DNA of 64,000 nucleotides from Polymorphobacter megasporae (lineage in GTDB: Bacteria > Pseudomonadota > Alphaproteobacteria > Sphingomonadales > Sphingomonadaceae), in assembly GCF_018982885.2 (NCBI RefSeq), contig NZ_CP081848.1:2232001-2296000 (forward strand), given 5' to 3'. Position 1 is the stretch's first letter; each line of letters starts with the position of its first letter. This document shows, in pieces, positions 1-8,626 of the stretch. Under the pieces are notes generated by a model that saw nothing but the letters and a program-made list of their open reading frames with translations, ran no database searches and had not been told where the DNA came from. Made by a program: the position numbers and the translations under genes.

Positions 1-251
1 GGCACGAGGTGATCGTCGTGCGGATTCTCGCCCGCAAGCACGAACTGCACGTGTTTCGTCGCGTCGAGCAGAAAATCGGCGCCCGCCCCGGACAGGCGTT
101 CAGACTTCAGCTCGAACGGCAGCGTGGCGCGCGCGAGGACGGCCGTAATATCGATCGCTGGTGCTGCGGTCGGCGCGTCGGCGGCAAATGCCTGCCCGGT
201 CAACGACAACGCCGAGACCGCCAACCAAAAACTTCTACGCAACATACGCAT
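1..251 (-). CDS. N-terminal part of an exported protein, cut by the window edge
   Basis: An open frame runs leftwards from ATG at 251 (a second ATG is six bases further in) to the window edge without a stop, about 83 codons. It opens with basic residues MRMLRRS followed by a hydrophobic stretch ending in an Ala-X-Ala site (GQAFAADA), a clear Sec signal peptide. The mature part begins with an acidic/hydrophobic segment containing FVLAGENPHDD. I do not recognise the family; a loose likeness to 'LGE(x)H' hydrolase starts is too weak to use. It is co-directional with, and 115 bp downstream of, the serine palmitoyltransferase gene, so it may belong to the same transcript. Confidence 0.55.
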   Translation of the reverse strand, partial: MRMLRRSFWLAVSALSLTGQAFAADAPTAAPAIDITAVLARATLPFELKSERLSGAGADFLLDATKHVQFVLAGENPHDDHLV

Positions 252-365
252 GCCATGTCCCCCGGTGCCCAAGGTGCCATGCATGCGCAATACACCTGCT
301 GCAAGGCGTTCCCGGACAGCACGCCGAGCAACGACGCTAAGGTGTGTTGGCCGCCGCGGTGTTGG

Positions 366-1580
366 CTAAGCCGCTGCGGGCAACCTCAATCCGACCGCCG
401 TCGCCGCCGCGTCGAATTGCGCGAGGATTTCCGCGATCTGTTCGGGCGTGTGCTCGGCGCACAGCGAGCAGCGAAGGAGGTAGGTGCCCGTCGGCGTCGC
501 CGGGGGCCTTGCGAAATTGACGTACACACCGTGTTCGAGCAACGCCTGCCACATCGCCAGCGTCGTCATCTGGTCGGGCATGATCACCGCGATGATCGCG
601 CTTTCGGCGGTGGTCGTACCGAGGGTAAAACCGCGCGCCTTGAGCCCGGCGTGCATCGCGCGGGTGCTGTCCCACAGCCGCGCGCGCTTGGCGGTATCGT
701 GCATCAGCTTGCGGATCGACACCGCCGACGACGCGACGACCGACGGCGGCAGCGACGCGGTGAAGACGTACGGGCGGCAGACGAGACGCAGTGCCTCGAA
801 CTTGGGGTGGTTCGACACGCAGAAGCCGCCGACGGTGCCGACCGACTTGGAGAAGGTGCCGATGATGAAGTCGACGTCGGCCTCGACCCCCGCCGCCTCG
901 GTGACGCCGCGGCCGTGGTCGCCGAAAAAGCCCATCGCGTGCGCCTCGTCGACGAGGATCATCGCGCCATGACGCTTCGCTACCGCAACCATCTCGGCCA
1001 ATGGCGCGATGTCGCCGAGCATCGAATAGACGCCTTCGAGGATGACGAGCTTGCCGGCTTCGGGGGGGAGCCGCCCGAGGCGCTTGTCGAGGTCCTCGAC
1101 CGAATTGTGACGGAAGCGCACGATGTCGGCGTTGCCCATCGCGCAGCCGTCGTAGATCGAGGCATGGCTGTCGGCGTCGAGGATGACATAGTCGCCGCGC
1201 CCGGCGAGCGTCGACACGACGCCCAAGTTCGCCTGATAGCCGGTCGAAAAGACCATCGCGTGCTTGGTGCCGTAGAAATCCCTGAGCGCGTTCTCGCATT
1301 CGCGATGGCTGGTGTAGGTACCGTTCAACGAGCGGCTGCCGGTGGTGCCCGCGCCGAAGTCGCGCACCGCCGCTTCGCTCGCGGCGATGACGTCGGGGTC
1401 GAAAGTCATCCCCATATAATTATAGGTGCCCATCAGGATCGTCTCGCGACCGTTGATGATGGCGCGCGTCGGCGACAGGACTTTGGACATGACCACGCCG
1501 ACCGGGTCGCGTCCGCCCGCGTCGAGATATGCCTGCCGCTCGCCGGCGATCGCGTCGAACTTGTCGAGGAGGTCGATCAT
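366..1580 (-). CDS. spt: Serine palmitoyltransferase (alpha-oxoamine synthase)
   Basis: This 404-aa protein is a fold-type I PLP enzyme of the alpha-oxoamine synthase family, predicted to condense serine with an acyl thioester to 3-ketosphinganine in the cytoplasm, the first step of sphingolipid synthesis. The PLP lysine is K245 in GTFSKSVGTVGG. The stacking histidine lies in DADSHAS (H139), and DEAH at 211-214 supplies the Asp and His that contact the cofactor. Length and motifs fit bacterial SPT; KBL and BioF paralogues share the fold. The call as SPT rests on context: an acyl carrier protein 11 bp upstream, then a CerR-like reductase and an acyl-AMP ligase, the order known from the Caulobacter ceramide cluster. 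The start ATG follows a weak purine-rich site. Confidence 0.9.
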   Translation of the reverse strand: MIDLLDKFDAIAGERQAYLDAGGRDPVGVVMSKVLSPTRAIINGRETILMGTYNYMGMTFDPDVIAASEAAVRDFGAGTTGSRSLNGTYTSHRECENALRDFYGTKHAMVFSTGYQANLGVVSTLAGRGDYVILDADSHASIYDGCAMGNADIVRFRHNSVEDLDKRLGRLPPEAGKLVILEGVYSMLGDIAPLAEMVAVAKRHGAMILVDEAHAMGFFGDHGRGVTEAAGVEADVDFIIGTFSKSVGTVGGFCVSNHPKFEALRLVCRPYVFTASLPPSVVASSAVSIRKLMHDTAKRARLWDSTRAMHAGLKARGFTLGTTTAESAIIAVIMPDQMTTLAMWQALLEHGVYVNFARPPATPTGTYLLRCSLCAEHTPEQIAEILAQFDAAATAVGLRLPAAA

Positions 1581-1591
1581 CTCGGCGGCCC

Positions 1592-1834
1592 CTATTTCGC
1601 CAGCTTCGCGACGGCGTCGGCAACCTGGCCGATCGTCTCGAGCTCAGGCAGCATATTGAGCGGCAACACGATGTCCCACTCGTCCTCGATGTTGGCGACG
1701 AGGTCCATGACCGTCAGGCTATCCATCTCGAGGTCGTTGGAAAAACTCGTGTCCTCCGTCAGCGGCACCGCCTTTTTGTTGAGCGGGCCGATCAGGTCGA
1801 CGATGCGGGCGTAGATGGTCTCGCGAGCGGGCAT
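1592..1834 (-). CDS. Acyl carrier protein of the sphingolipid cluster
   Basis: An 80-aa acyl carrier protein with the phosphopantetheine attachment serine S39 in EMDSLTVMDL and a four-helix acidic profile. It probably carries the acyl chain loaded by the neighbouring fatty acyl-AMP ligase and hands it to serine palmitoyltransferase, whose gene starts 11 bp downstream. It differs from a housekeeping AcpP in sequence and location, since no fab genes are nearby. The spacing suggests co-transcription and perhaps translational coupling with spt. Confidence 0.9.
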   Translation of the reverse strand: MPARETIYARIVDLIGPLNKKAVPLTEDTSFSNDLEMDSLTVMDLVANIEDEWDIVLPLNMLPELETIGQVADAVAKLAK

Positions 1835-1934
1835 GGCGTGTTCCTGACGGCTAAGCGTCCAGTTGCCAAGATAATATGGTCAAAGTCGGGCCGGGGCGAT
1901 GGGAGCGCGGCGGAGGGTCGCGGAACTCCCGTCA

Positions 1935-2834
1935 TCATCCCAGCCAGCCGCTTGCGCGATACCATGCCACCGCCCGGGCGAGGCCGTCGGCGAGAGGTGT
2001 CCTCGGCTGCCACAGTGTCGCGGGGAGTCCGCGTGCCGTCGCGGCTACCCAATCGGGGTGCGCGAGGTAGCGTGCGCGGTCGTGGGTCATCCTCGGCCCG
2101 CGCTTCTGGATGCGGGCGAGGGTAGTCTCGATCGTGGCTGTCGCTCGGAGGACGGCGAGCGGCAGGCGAAGCCGGATCGGAGAGCGTCCCACTGCCATAC
2201 CGATCGCACGGGCAAGGTCAGCGTGCGAGTACGCTCCGTGGCCGTCGTCGATCTCGGTGATGCCGCCGGCGTCACTGGCTGCCAGCGCGAGCAACGCCGC
2301 CGACAGGTCGCCGACCTCGATCAGCGAGAAGCGCCCGGCGCCGGGGAGGACTGCGATACCGCGCGCGACCATCTGGAAGACCGGCAGCGTCTCGCGGTCG
2401 CCGGGGCCGTAGACTCCCGGTGGGCGAACGATCGCCCAGTCGAGCCCGGATGCGGCGACGAGCGCCTCGGCGGCTGCTTTGCTCGCGCCATAGTCGGACA
2501 GGCCGGGTTCGCGCGCGGCGAGCGACGAGACATGGACAAAGCGGCGGACGCCGGCGGCGCGGGCGGCTGCGATGATGCTAGCGGTGCCGGCAACGTTGCC
2601 GGCGTCGAACTCGGTGCGGGTTGTTGCGGTGATGGTGCCGGCGATGTGAATGACGGCGTCGGTGCCCGCGCAGAGGTCGCCGGGGGAGGCGAGGTCGCCG
2701 GCAATCCACTCGACGCCGGGGAGGGGGGACTGCGGGCGGCGGGTCAGCGCGCGGACGGTGTGATCCTGCGCGGTCGCGGCGGCGAGGAGGTGCCCGCCGA
2801 CGAACCCGGTGCCCCCGGTGACAGCGAGGATCAC
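1935..2834 (-). CDS. cerR: CerR-like NAD(P)-dependent epimerase/dehydratase
   Basis: A 299-aa extended short-chain dehydrogenase. The N-terminus holds the Rossmann glycine motif TGGTGFVG (residues 6-13), and the active-site pair Y115 and K119 lies in SDYGASKAA. In Caulobacter a protein of this family in the same cluster (CerR) reduces 3-ketosphinganine. That known role and the gene order are the basis for the name here; the sequence alone says only NAD-dependent epimerase/dehydratase. The start is GTG at 2834. Its leader lies inside a large inverted repeat (2842-3000) separating it from the acyl-AMP ligase gene, so expression could be altered by that hairpin. Confidence 0.75.
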   Translation of the reverse strand: MILAVTGGTGFVGGHLLAAATAQDHTVRALTRRPQSPLPGVEWIAGDLASPGDLCAGTDAVIHIAGTITATTRTEFDAGNVAGTASIIAAARAAGVRRFVHVSSLAAREPGLSDYGASKAAAEALVAASGLDWAIVRPPGVYGPGDRETLPVFQMVARGIAVLPGAGRFSLIEVGDLSAALLALAASDAGGITEIDDGHGAYSHADLARAIGMAVGRSPIRLRLPLAVLRATATIETTLARIQKRGPRMTHDRARYLAHPDWVAATARGLPATLWQPRTPLADGLARAVAWYRASGWLG

Positions 2835-2841
2835 GACTGTC

Positions 2842-3000
2842 TTCCCTCTTCCCTCGAGGGAGAGGGACGGTCGCGCCTTCGCGACCAGGGTGAGGGTGAG
2901 AGTCGCTCCGAAGGAGAGGTGAGGCGCGTGGCGGCGTCCTCACCCTCACCCTGGTTGCGCGAAGGGCGCAACCGTTCCTCTCCCTCGAGGGGAGAGGGAG
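2842..3000. repeat. Long imperfect inverted repeat between acyl-AMP ligase and cerR
   Basis: The left arm, about 2842-2902, reads through CCCTCGAGGGAGAGGG and then GACCAGGGTGAGGGTGAG. The right arm, about 2939-3000, is close to its reverse complement (CTCACCCTCACCCTGG, then CTCTCCCTCGAGGGG). The arms are roughly 60 nt with about 36 nt between, so a transcript could fold into a long hairpin. This looks like a dispersed intergenic palindromic element inserted inside the operon. It may attenuate transcription, act as an mRNA-stability element, or be neutral. Confidence 0.8.
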
Positions 3001-3003
3001 AGA

Positions 3004-4815
3004 TCAGGCGGCGATCTCGAACGGCTGGATCTCGCCCGACAGATACTGGCTCCGAGCCTTGCTCCGCGACAGCTTGCCGCTCGACGTCCGCGGCAGTGTG
3101 CGCGGGGGCACCAGTTCGACGACGCAGCTCATCCCGGTGATCGCACGAACCTTGGTGCGGATCGCCTCGCGCAAATGCGTCCGTTCCGCGAGGTCCGACG
3201 TGCGGCACTGTACGAGCACGGCGGGGGCTTCCTCGCCGCCCGGGGTGGTGATCGCGAACGCGGCGATGTCGCCCGCCTTGAAGCCCGGGAGTTGTTCGAT
3301 CGCCCATTCGATGTCTTGCGGCCAGTGGTTCTTGCCGTTGATGATGATCATGTCCTTGGCGCGCCCGACGATGTAGACGTAGTTATCGGCGAGATAGCCC
3401 ATGTCGCCGGTGTCGAGCCAGCCGTCCGACAGGCACGCCGCGGTCGCCGCGTCATCGCGGAAATAGCCCGCCATCACGCCCTCGCCCGCAACGAACAGCC
3501 GCCCGATGTGGCGGTCGACGAGCGGCGCGCCGGTCTCGTCGCGGATCTCGATCGTCAGGCCCGGCAGAGCGCGGCCGCAGTTGACGATGGCGCGATATCG
3601 CGTCGGACGGCCGATCGCGGCGTCTGCGCTAGCCCCGGCACCAACGCCAGCAAAGCCTTCACCCGACAGGACGCGCTCGTCGACGAGATCGGTGACGATG
3701 CCCTCGCCGACCGGCATCATGCTGACGGCGAGCGTTGCCTCGGCGAGGCCGTAGCTCGGCAGGAAGGCATCGGCGCGGAAGCCGGCGGCGTCGAAGACAT
3801 CGACGAAATGCTGCATGACCTCGGGGCGGATCATGTCGGCGCCGTTGCCCGCGACCCGCCAGCGTGACAGGTCGAAGCGCTCGCGGACGTCGATCGAGGT
3901 GCTGATCCGGCGCGCGCAGATGTCATAGCCGAAGGTCGGCGAGTAGGAGAGGGTAGTGCCCTCGTTGCGGCTGACGAGGGTCAGCCACGACAGCGGACGG
4001 CGAGCGAAGTCCTCGGTGGCAATATAGTCGGCCGACATCTGGTTCGCGAGCGGCGACAAAAGACAGCCGACGAGCCCCATGTCGTGATAGAACGGCAGCC
4101 ACGAGACGACGCGGTCGGTTTCCCGCACCCGGGTGCAAGTCGCGTGGCCCGCAAGGTTCGCGAGGAGCGCGCGGTGGGTAACTGCGACCCCGTGCGGGAA
4201 ACGCGTGCTGCCGCTTGAATATTGGAGATAGGCGATGTCGTCTGCGGTCGCGCTCGGCATCTCGACGCCGTCGGCGGCAACGTCGTGGAACGCTGCCCAG
4301 TCGTGTGCGGTGCAGCCGTTGAGCGGCGCAGCGGCTTCGGCAACGAGAGCGAATAGCCCCGGCGGCGACAGCACGAGCAGGGGATCGCAGCTCAGCAACT
4401 GCGTGCGGATCTGCTCGACATAGGCATCGCGCCCGCCGAACGAGGTCGGCAGCGGCAGCGGCGTCGGCAGCGCCCCGGCATAGATCGCGCCGAAAAACAG
4501 CCGGACGAATTCGGCCGAGGTCTCGGCGATGAGGGCGACGCGATCGCCCGGACGAGCACCTGCGGCGATCAGCCGTGCGGCGTCGGTGCGCGCGTCGGTG
4601 CGGAGTTCGGCGAACGGATACGCACGGACGAGCGCAGCGCGCGCGTCAAAGAAGTTTAGCCCGCGCGTCCCCTGCGCGGCATAGTCGAGGGCATCGCCAA
4701 GCGTCGCGAAATCGGCAATGCGGCGCGGCAACGGGTCGAGGGTCGGCGTCGGCACGACCGATCGGGTCGCACCTTGCTCAATCGACGCACCCGGCTCAAT
4801 CGACAACTGCGGCAA
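3004..4815 (-). CDS. Fatty acyl-AMP ligase / acyl-ACP synthetase of the ceramide cluster
   Basis: A 603-aa adenylate-forming enzyme. The ATP P-loop motif is YSSGSTRFPHGV, the adenylation core carries DTGDMGYL, and the C-terminal hinge and lysine region carries GRAKDMIIINGKNHWPQDIE. The form is typical of the fatty acyl-AMP ligase branch, which loads acyl carrier proteins rather than CoA. It probably activates a fatty acid for the cluster's acyl carrier protein. I place the start at TTG 4815 because AGGAGG lies 7 nt upstream; an upstream TTG at 4833 has no such site. It is the first gene of the minus-strand ceramide operon and diverges from recX across 145 bp. Confidence 0.85.
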   Translation of the reverse strand: MPQLSIEPGASIEQGATRSVVPTPTLDPLPRRIADFATLGDALDYAAQGTRGLNFFDARAALVRAYPFAELRTDARTDAARLIAAGARPGDRVALIAETSAEFVRLFFGAIYAGALPTPLPLPTSFGGRDAYVEQIRTQLLSCDPLLVLSPPGLFALVAEAAAPLNGCTAHDWAAFHDVAADGVEMPSATADDIAYLQYSSGSTRFPHGVAVTHRALLANLAGHATCTRVRETDRVVSWLPFYHDMGLVGCLLSPLANQMSADYIATEDFARRPLSWLTLVSRNEGTTLSYSPTFGYDICARRISTSIDVRERFDLSRWRVAGNGADMIRPEVMQHFVDVFDAAGFRADAFLPSYGLAEATLAVSMMPVGEGIVTDLVDERVLSGEGFAGVGAGASADAAIGRPTRYRAIVNCGRALPGLTIEIRDETGAPLVDRHIGRLFVAGEGVMAGYFRDDAATAACLSDGWLDTGDMGYLADNYVYIVGRAKDMIIINGKNHWPQDIEWAIEQLPGFKAGDIAAFAITTPGGEEAPAVLVQCRTSDLAERTHLREAIRTKVRAITGMSCVVELVPPRTLPRTSSGKLSRSKARSQYLSGEIQPFEIAA

Positions 4816-4960
4816 CCGCGATCCTCCTTGCAATCCCCCGCCACCTTTCGCGTGCGCCTGCCCTGTTGCGCGCGAAGCTGGTCCAATCTCGCCGGTCGGA
4901 GTAGCTTTCCGGCGCGTTCAAAATCGGACGCGACTGTGGCAGGAACGTGGCGTTAACGAA

Positions 4961-5509
4961 ATGGGTCCCGCACGTCCCTCGCGCACCGCTGCCGGCACGT
5001 CCCGGCGGCCGGCCGGACGCCCGGCTCCGAAGCCGCTCGACGCAGCGCATTTGCGCGATCTGGCTATGCATTACGTCGGTAAGTACGCGACGAGCGAGGC
5101 GAAGTTGCGCCGCTATCTCGCGCGCAAGCTGTGGGAGCGCGGCTGGGAGGGGGAGGGGAGCCCTCCGGTCGATAGCGTCGTCGCCCGCCTCGCCGACCTC
5201 GGCTACGTCGACGACCGGGTGTTCGCCGAGGCGCGCGGGCGTGGCCTGACCGGGCGCGGCTTCGGTGCGCGGCGGGTCTCGGCCGACCTCGGCGCGGCGG
5301 GAATCGACCGCGACCTTGCAGCGGAGGTCGCGGCGACCGGCGACCCAATGGCGGCGGCAGTCGCCTTCGCCCGCCGCCGCCGCTTCGGTCCGTACGACAC
5401 TGCCGCCCCCGATCCCGACCGCCGCCGCAAGCAGTTCGCCGCGATGATGCGCGCTGGCCACGGCGTCGCGGAGACACGGCGGGTGCTCGCGGGAGAGATG
5501 GAGGAGTGA
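4961..5509 (+). CDS. recX: Regulatory protein RecX
   Basis: A 182-aa basic protein, mostly charged helices, with the RecX pattern ATSEAKLRRYLARKLWERG followed by LADLGYVDDRVFAEA and a C-terminal half rich in Arg and Phe (FARRRRFGPY). RecX proteins bind RecA and limit filament extension. No recA lies in the window, so this is a stand-alone recX as in many alphaproteobacteria. I prefer ATG 4961 because the protein then begins with a normal basic N-terminus; the frame is open upstream to 4718, but that part overlaps the divergent acyl-AMP ligase gene and has no RecX character. Confidence 0.85.
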   Translation: MGPARPSRTAAGTSRRPAGRPAPKPLDAAHLRDLAMHYVGKYATSEAKLRRYLARKLWERGWEGEGSPPVDSVVARLADLGYVDDRVFAEARGRGLTGRGFGARRVSADLGAAGIDRDLAAEVAATGDPMAAAVAFARRRRFGPYDTAAPDPDRRRKQFAAMMRAGHGVAETRRVLAGEMEE

Positions 5510-5554
5510 AGGTGGCTTGAGCGCGTACCCGATTTCGTCAGACCGGAGGCACCA

Positions 5555-6076
5555 ATGACCCAGTTCACCGTCAACGCGCAGCGGTTCGACCCGTACAAGA
5601 CGTTCAAGTTCCGCGTGAAATGGGACGGCCATGTCGTCGCCGGGATCTCGCGGGTGAGTGGCCTGAAGCGGACGACCGCTGTCGTCGAGCATCGCGAAGG
5701 GGGCGATCCATCGTCGTCGCGCAAGTCACCGGGGCAGACCGAGTATGCGCCGGTCACGCTCGAACGCGGCGTGACCCACGACACGGCTTTCGAGGAATGG
5801 GCCATCAAGGTCGTCAACTCCGGCGCAGGCCTGGGGAACGAGGTCTCGCTGCGAGACTTTCGCAAGGACACCGTCATCGAACTGCTGAACGAGGCGGGTC
5901 AGCTCGTGCTCGCCTACAAGTTGTTCCGCTGCTGGCCGTCCGAATACGTTGCATTGCCCGACCTCTACAGCGACGGCGAGACGGTCGCGATCCAGACGCT
6001 CGTCCTGCAGAACGAAGGTTGGGCGCGCGATACCAGCGTCGTCGAGCCGCACGAACCAGCGCTCAGCCCGGGCTGA
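5555..6076 (+). CDS. Orphan phage/contractile-injection tail-tube protein (gp19-like)
   Basis: A 173-aa protein beginning with DPYKTFKFRVKWDG and VAGISRVSGLKRTT, then YAPVTLERGVTHDTAFEEW and later YKLFRCWPSEYVALPDL. These are the hallmarks of the T4 gp19-like tail-tube family (PF06841/TIGR02241) found in contractile injection systems and phage tails, where subunits stack into the inner tube. No sheath, baseplate, spike or AAA+ ATPase gene is near: recX is 45 bp upstream and a convergent molybdenum-cofactor gene overlaps its last 14 bp. It may be a remnant, or a tube paralogue used by a locus elsewhere. Confidence 0.8.
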   Translation: MTQFTVNAQRFDPYKTFKFRVKWDGHVVAGISRVSGLKRTTAVVEHREGGDPSSSRKSPGQTEYAPVTLERGVTHDTAFEEWAIKVVNSGAGLGNEVSLRDFRKDTVIELLNEAGQLVLAYKLFRCWPSEYVALPDLYSDGETVAIQTLVLQNEGWARDTSVVEPHEPALSPG

Positions 6077-7697
6077 CGCCCCGTCGCAACGCTGCGAGTG
6101 CTTCGGGCGTGTCGACGTCGGCGAGGATGCCGGGGTCGTCGACCGGCAGTTCGACGAGGCGGTCGCTGAGCGCCGCGAGGAGGACTTTGCCGCCGCCATC
6201 GCCAGTTACTCCGGAAAGCTCGGTCCAGTGCGCGCGGCTCCAGGCAAGCGGGTTGCCGCGCTTGCCATGCCATGTCGGGATGACCACCGGGACACGGTCG
6301 ATCGCCGCCGCCGCGAGGGCGGCATAGGTTTCCGCGTCGACCGACGGCATGTCGCCAAGAGCGATGATCGCCGCGCGCCAATCGAGAGGAGCCGCCGCGA
6401 GGCCGGTACGGAGCGATCGACTCATCCCCTCGGCGAAGTCGGGCGCGGTGACATAAGTCGCGCGGCGCTGCCCGAGCGCGGCGCGGACCGCTGCCGCCAT
6501 GTGCCCGACGACGACGATCGGCGGCGGCAGGCCGGCGGCGGCGATCGCATCGACGACATGCGCGACGACCGGCTTGCCGTCTAGATCGGCGATCAGCTTG
6601 TTCGCCGCGCCCATCCGCGTCGACCGCCCGGCGGCGAGGACAATGACTCCGACGATGCCGGTCTGGGCGCTGGCGGCGCGGGGTTGCGGGCGCTCGGCCT
6701 CGGGGAGCAGCCCGCCGACCCCCATTGCAGCGATGTCGCCACTGGTCACAGCGATTCCTGCGGCGAGGCGTTCGAGAACCCAGTCGAAGCCGTTGCGCTT
6801 CGGGCTGCGGGCGCACCCCGGCAGCCCGATCACCGCGCGGCCGCCGAGCACGCCGAGGCACAGCAGATTGCCGGGATCGACCGGCATCCCGAGCCGCTCG
6901 ACAGCGCCGCCAGCGGCAACGATCGCGGTGGGAATCACGTCGCGCCGGTCGGCAGTCGCCGACGCTCCGGCGATAAGCAGGATCGCATCGGCGGGTTGTG
7001 CGGTGAGCCACGCGGCGAGGGCGTCCGCTTCATGGTCGCACTCGTCCCAGCCGAAATCGAGGGTGCTGTCGAGGGCAATGATGCGGGCGCGTGTGACCGC
7101 ATCGGTCCGGGCCAGCATCTTTTCCGAGGTTGCTGGAAGGCGCGTCTGAAGCAGGCGGAAGCGGCGCGGGCGAAACCCCGCGACAACGATCGGCGTGGCG
7201 GCGGCGACCGTGGCGTCGAGCGCGCTGACAGGTACTGCGAACGGGATAAGCTTGACCGTCGCGACGACGTCGCCAGCAGCGACACGGGTCATCGGCGCGA
7301 GCGTGCCAACGGTGATGCTCTCGTCGACCGCGTTGACCCGATCGATCGCTGCCGGATCGAGGAGCAGGAGGCCGTTTGCGGTGGCGATCAGGTTGGTCCG
7401 GCCATGCGCGGCAGCGGTTGCGATGGCACCCGGTCCGGCCAACGTGGCGGCGAGCTTGGCCGCAGCGGCGTCTTCGGCGACATCATCGGTTCCGATCCGG
7501 GCGACGACGATCGTCGCGATGCCTGCCGCCGTCGCAGCTGCAATATCGGCGTCGTTGAGCAGCCGTCCCTTCGGCCAGCGGTCGCCGTCGACGAGCAGTG
7601 CATGGGCGAGAACCGTGCCGGCTGCATCGACGGTCGCGACCCGGCCGAAGATCAAATGCCCTGCACCGGTGCCGCCAGCGGCAATCGGCCGCGCCAC
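6063..7697 (-). CDS. Fused molybdopterin-binding / MobA-like nucleotidyltransferase
   Basis: A 544-aa fusion. Residues 1 to about 335 resemble the MoeA/MogA-type molybdopterin-binding domain (AGASATADRRDVIPTAIVAAGG and a conserved IGLPGCARSPKRNG stretch). Residues about 350-540 are a MobA-like NTP transferase opening with VIVLAAGRSTRMGAANKL and holding DMPSVDAETYAAL. Such fusions accompany xdhC in molybdenum hydroxylase maturation and are thought to make molybdopterin-cytosine dinucleotide. The gene follows xdhC with a 46-bp overlap in another frame and is the third gene of a coxG-xdhC operon. It overlaps the convergent tail-tube gene by 14 bp. Confidence 0.85.
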   Translation of the reverse strand: MARPIAAGGTGAGHLIFGRVATVDAAGTVLAHALLVDGDRWPKGRLLNDADIAAATAAGIATIVVARIGTDDVAEDAAAAKLAATLAGPGAIATAAAHGRTNLIATANGLLLLDPAAIDRVNAVDESITVGTLAPMTRVAAGDVVATVKLIPFAVPVSALDATVAAATPIVVAGFRPRRFRLLQTRLPATSEKMLARTDAVTRARIIALDSTLDFGWDECDHEADALAAWLTAQPADAILLIAGASATADRRDVIPTAIVAAGGAVERLGMPVDPGNLLCLGVLGGRAVIGLPGCARSPKRNGFDWVLERLAAGIAVTSGDIAAMGVGGLLPEAERPQPRAASAQTGIVGVIVLAAGRSTRMGAANKLIADLDGKPVVAHVVDAIAAAGLPPPIVVVGHMAAAVRAALGQRRATYVTAPDFAEGMSRSLRTGLAAAPLDWRAAIIALGDMPSVDAETYAALAAAAIDRVPVVIPTWHGKRGNPLAWSRAHWTELSGVTGDGGGKVLLAALSDRLVELPVDDPGILADVDTPEALAALRRGVSPG

Positions 7698-8626
7698 GCC
7701 GCCGTCATCTGCGCCGCTATCGACAGCGCGATCTCGGCGGGGTTGGCCGCGCCGATGTCGAGCCCGGCGGGACCGCGGACACGCGCCAGCGTCGCTTCAC
7801 CAAAACCTTGAGCCGCAAGCCGCTCAAGCCGGCTGGCGTGGTTCTTCCGCGACCCCAAGGCGGCGATGTAAAACGCCTCCGACCGGAGAGCCGCCGCAAG
7901 TGCGACATCGTCGAGCTTCGGGTCGTGGCTGAGCGCGACCACCGCGCTTGCCGCATTCGGGCGCCACCGCGTGAGCGCCTCGTCAGGCCAGCCGTCGTCG
8001 AGCGTGATGCCGTCGAAACGGGCGTCCTTGGCGAAGAGTCCGCGCGGGTCGATCACCAGCGGCGCGTAGCCGAGCAGCCGGGCAATCGGCACCAGCGTCT
8101 GCGCGATATGGACCGCTCCGATCACCGCGAGACGCAGCGGTGGGGCATAGGCGTAAGCGAAAGTGTCGGCGGCGCTCTCGCCTGCGCGCTCAATCTCGAC
8201 AGTGGTCCCTGAAGCAAGGTCGGTCGCCAGCGTTACCGCGGTTCCAGCCGCCCGAGCTTCGATCAGGCGCTCGATAAGGCCGGGAGCAAACCGCGCATCG
8301 GTGACCGCCTGCACAAGGACTGATATCTTGCCGCCGCACGCGAGGCCGACTTCCCACGCGGTCGCATCGGCAACCCCGTAGTCGAGCCGCTTGAACCCGC
8401 CGCTCGCGATCAGGTCGATTGCCTCGGTGATGACATCGCCCTCGACGCAGCCGCCGCTGACCGACCCTTCGAACAGCCCATCATTGCGCACGGCGAGATG
8501 GCTGCCGACCCGGCGCGGGGCCGATCCCCACGTATCGATCACCGTCGCCAGCGCAACGCCATGCCCGGCGGCTCGCCAGTCGCGCGCGGCGGTCAGAACA
8601 CGATCGAGATCGTCGCCAGCGGTCAT
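7652..8626 (-). CDS. xdhC: XdhC/CoxI family molybdenum-cofactor insertion protein
   Basis: A 324-aa XdhC family protein. The N-terminal domain has GSAPRRVGSHLAVR and FEGSVSGGCVEGDV. The C-terminal Rossmann part has LAVIGAVHIAQTLVPIARLLGY and ends with AANPAEIALSIAAQM. Family members bind molybdenum cofactor, help its sulfuration and deliver it to xanthine dehydrogenase/CO dehydrogenase-type enzymes. The start at 8626 is set by an ATGA overlap with the coxG stop codon; an ATG 54 bases upstream lies inside coxG and is unlikely. The hydroxylase subunits themselves are not in the window. Confidence 0.9.
   Translation of the reverse strand: MTAGDDLDRVLTAARDWRAAGHGVALATVIDTWGSAPRRVGSHLAVRNDGLFEGSVSGGCVEGDVITEAIDLIASGGFKRLDYGVADATAWEVGLACGGKISVLVQAVTDARFAPGLIERLIEARAAGTAVTLATDLASGTTVEIERAGESAADTFAYAYAPPLRLAVIGAVHIAQTLVPIARLLGYAPLVIDPRGLFAKDARFDGITLDDGWPDEALTRWRPNAASAVVALSHDPKLDDVALAAALRSEAFYIAALGSRKNHASRLERLAAQGFGEATLARVRGPAGLDIGAANPAEIALSIAAQMTAAWRGRLPLAAPVQGI

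Noticed and set aside
9-1814. A 601-codon plus-strand frame opposite spt and acp
   Set aside because: Antisense shadow; composition is Arg-rich and no family is visible.
2842-3000. The palindrome as a simple terminator
   Set aside because: It lies between co-directional genes of one pathway, lacks a T tract and is far longer than normal terminators; a dispersed repeat fits better.
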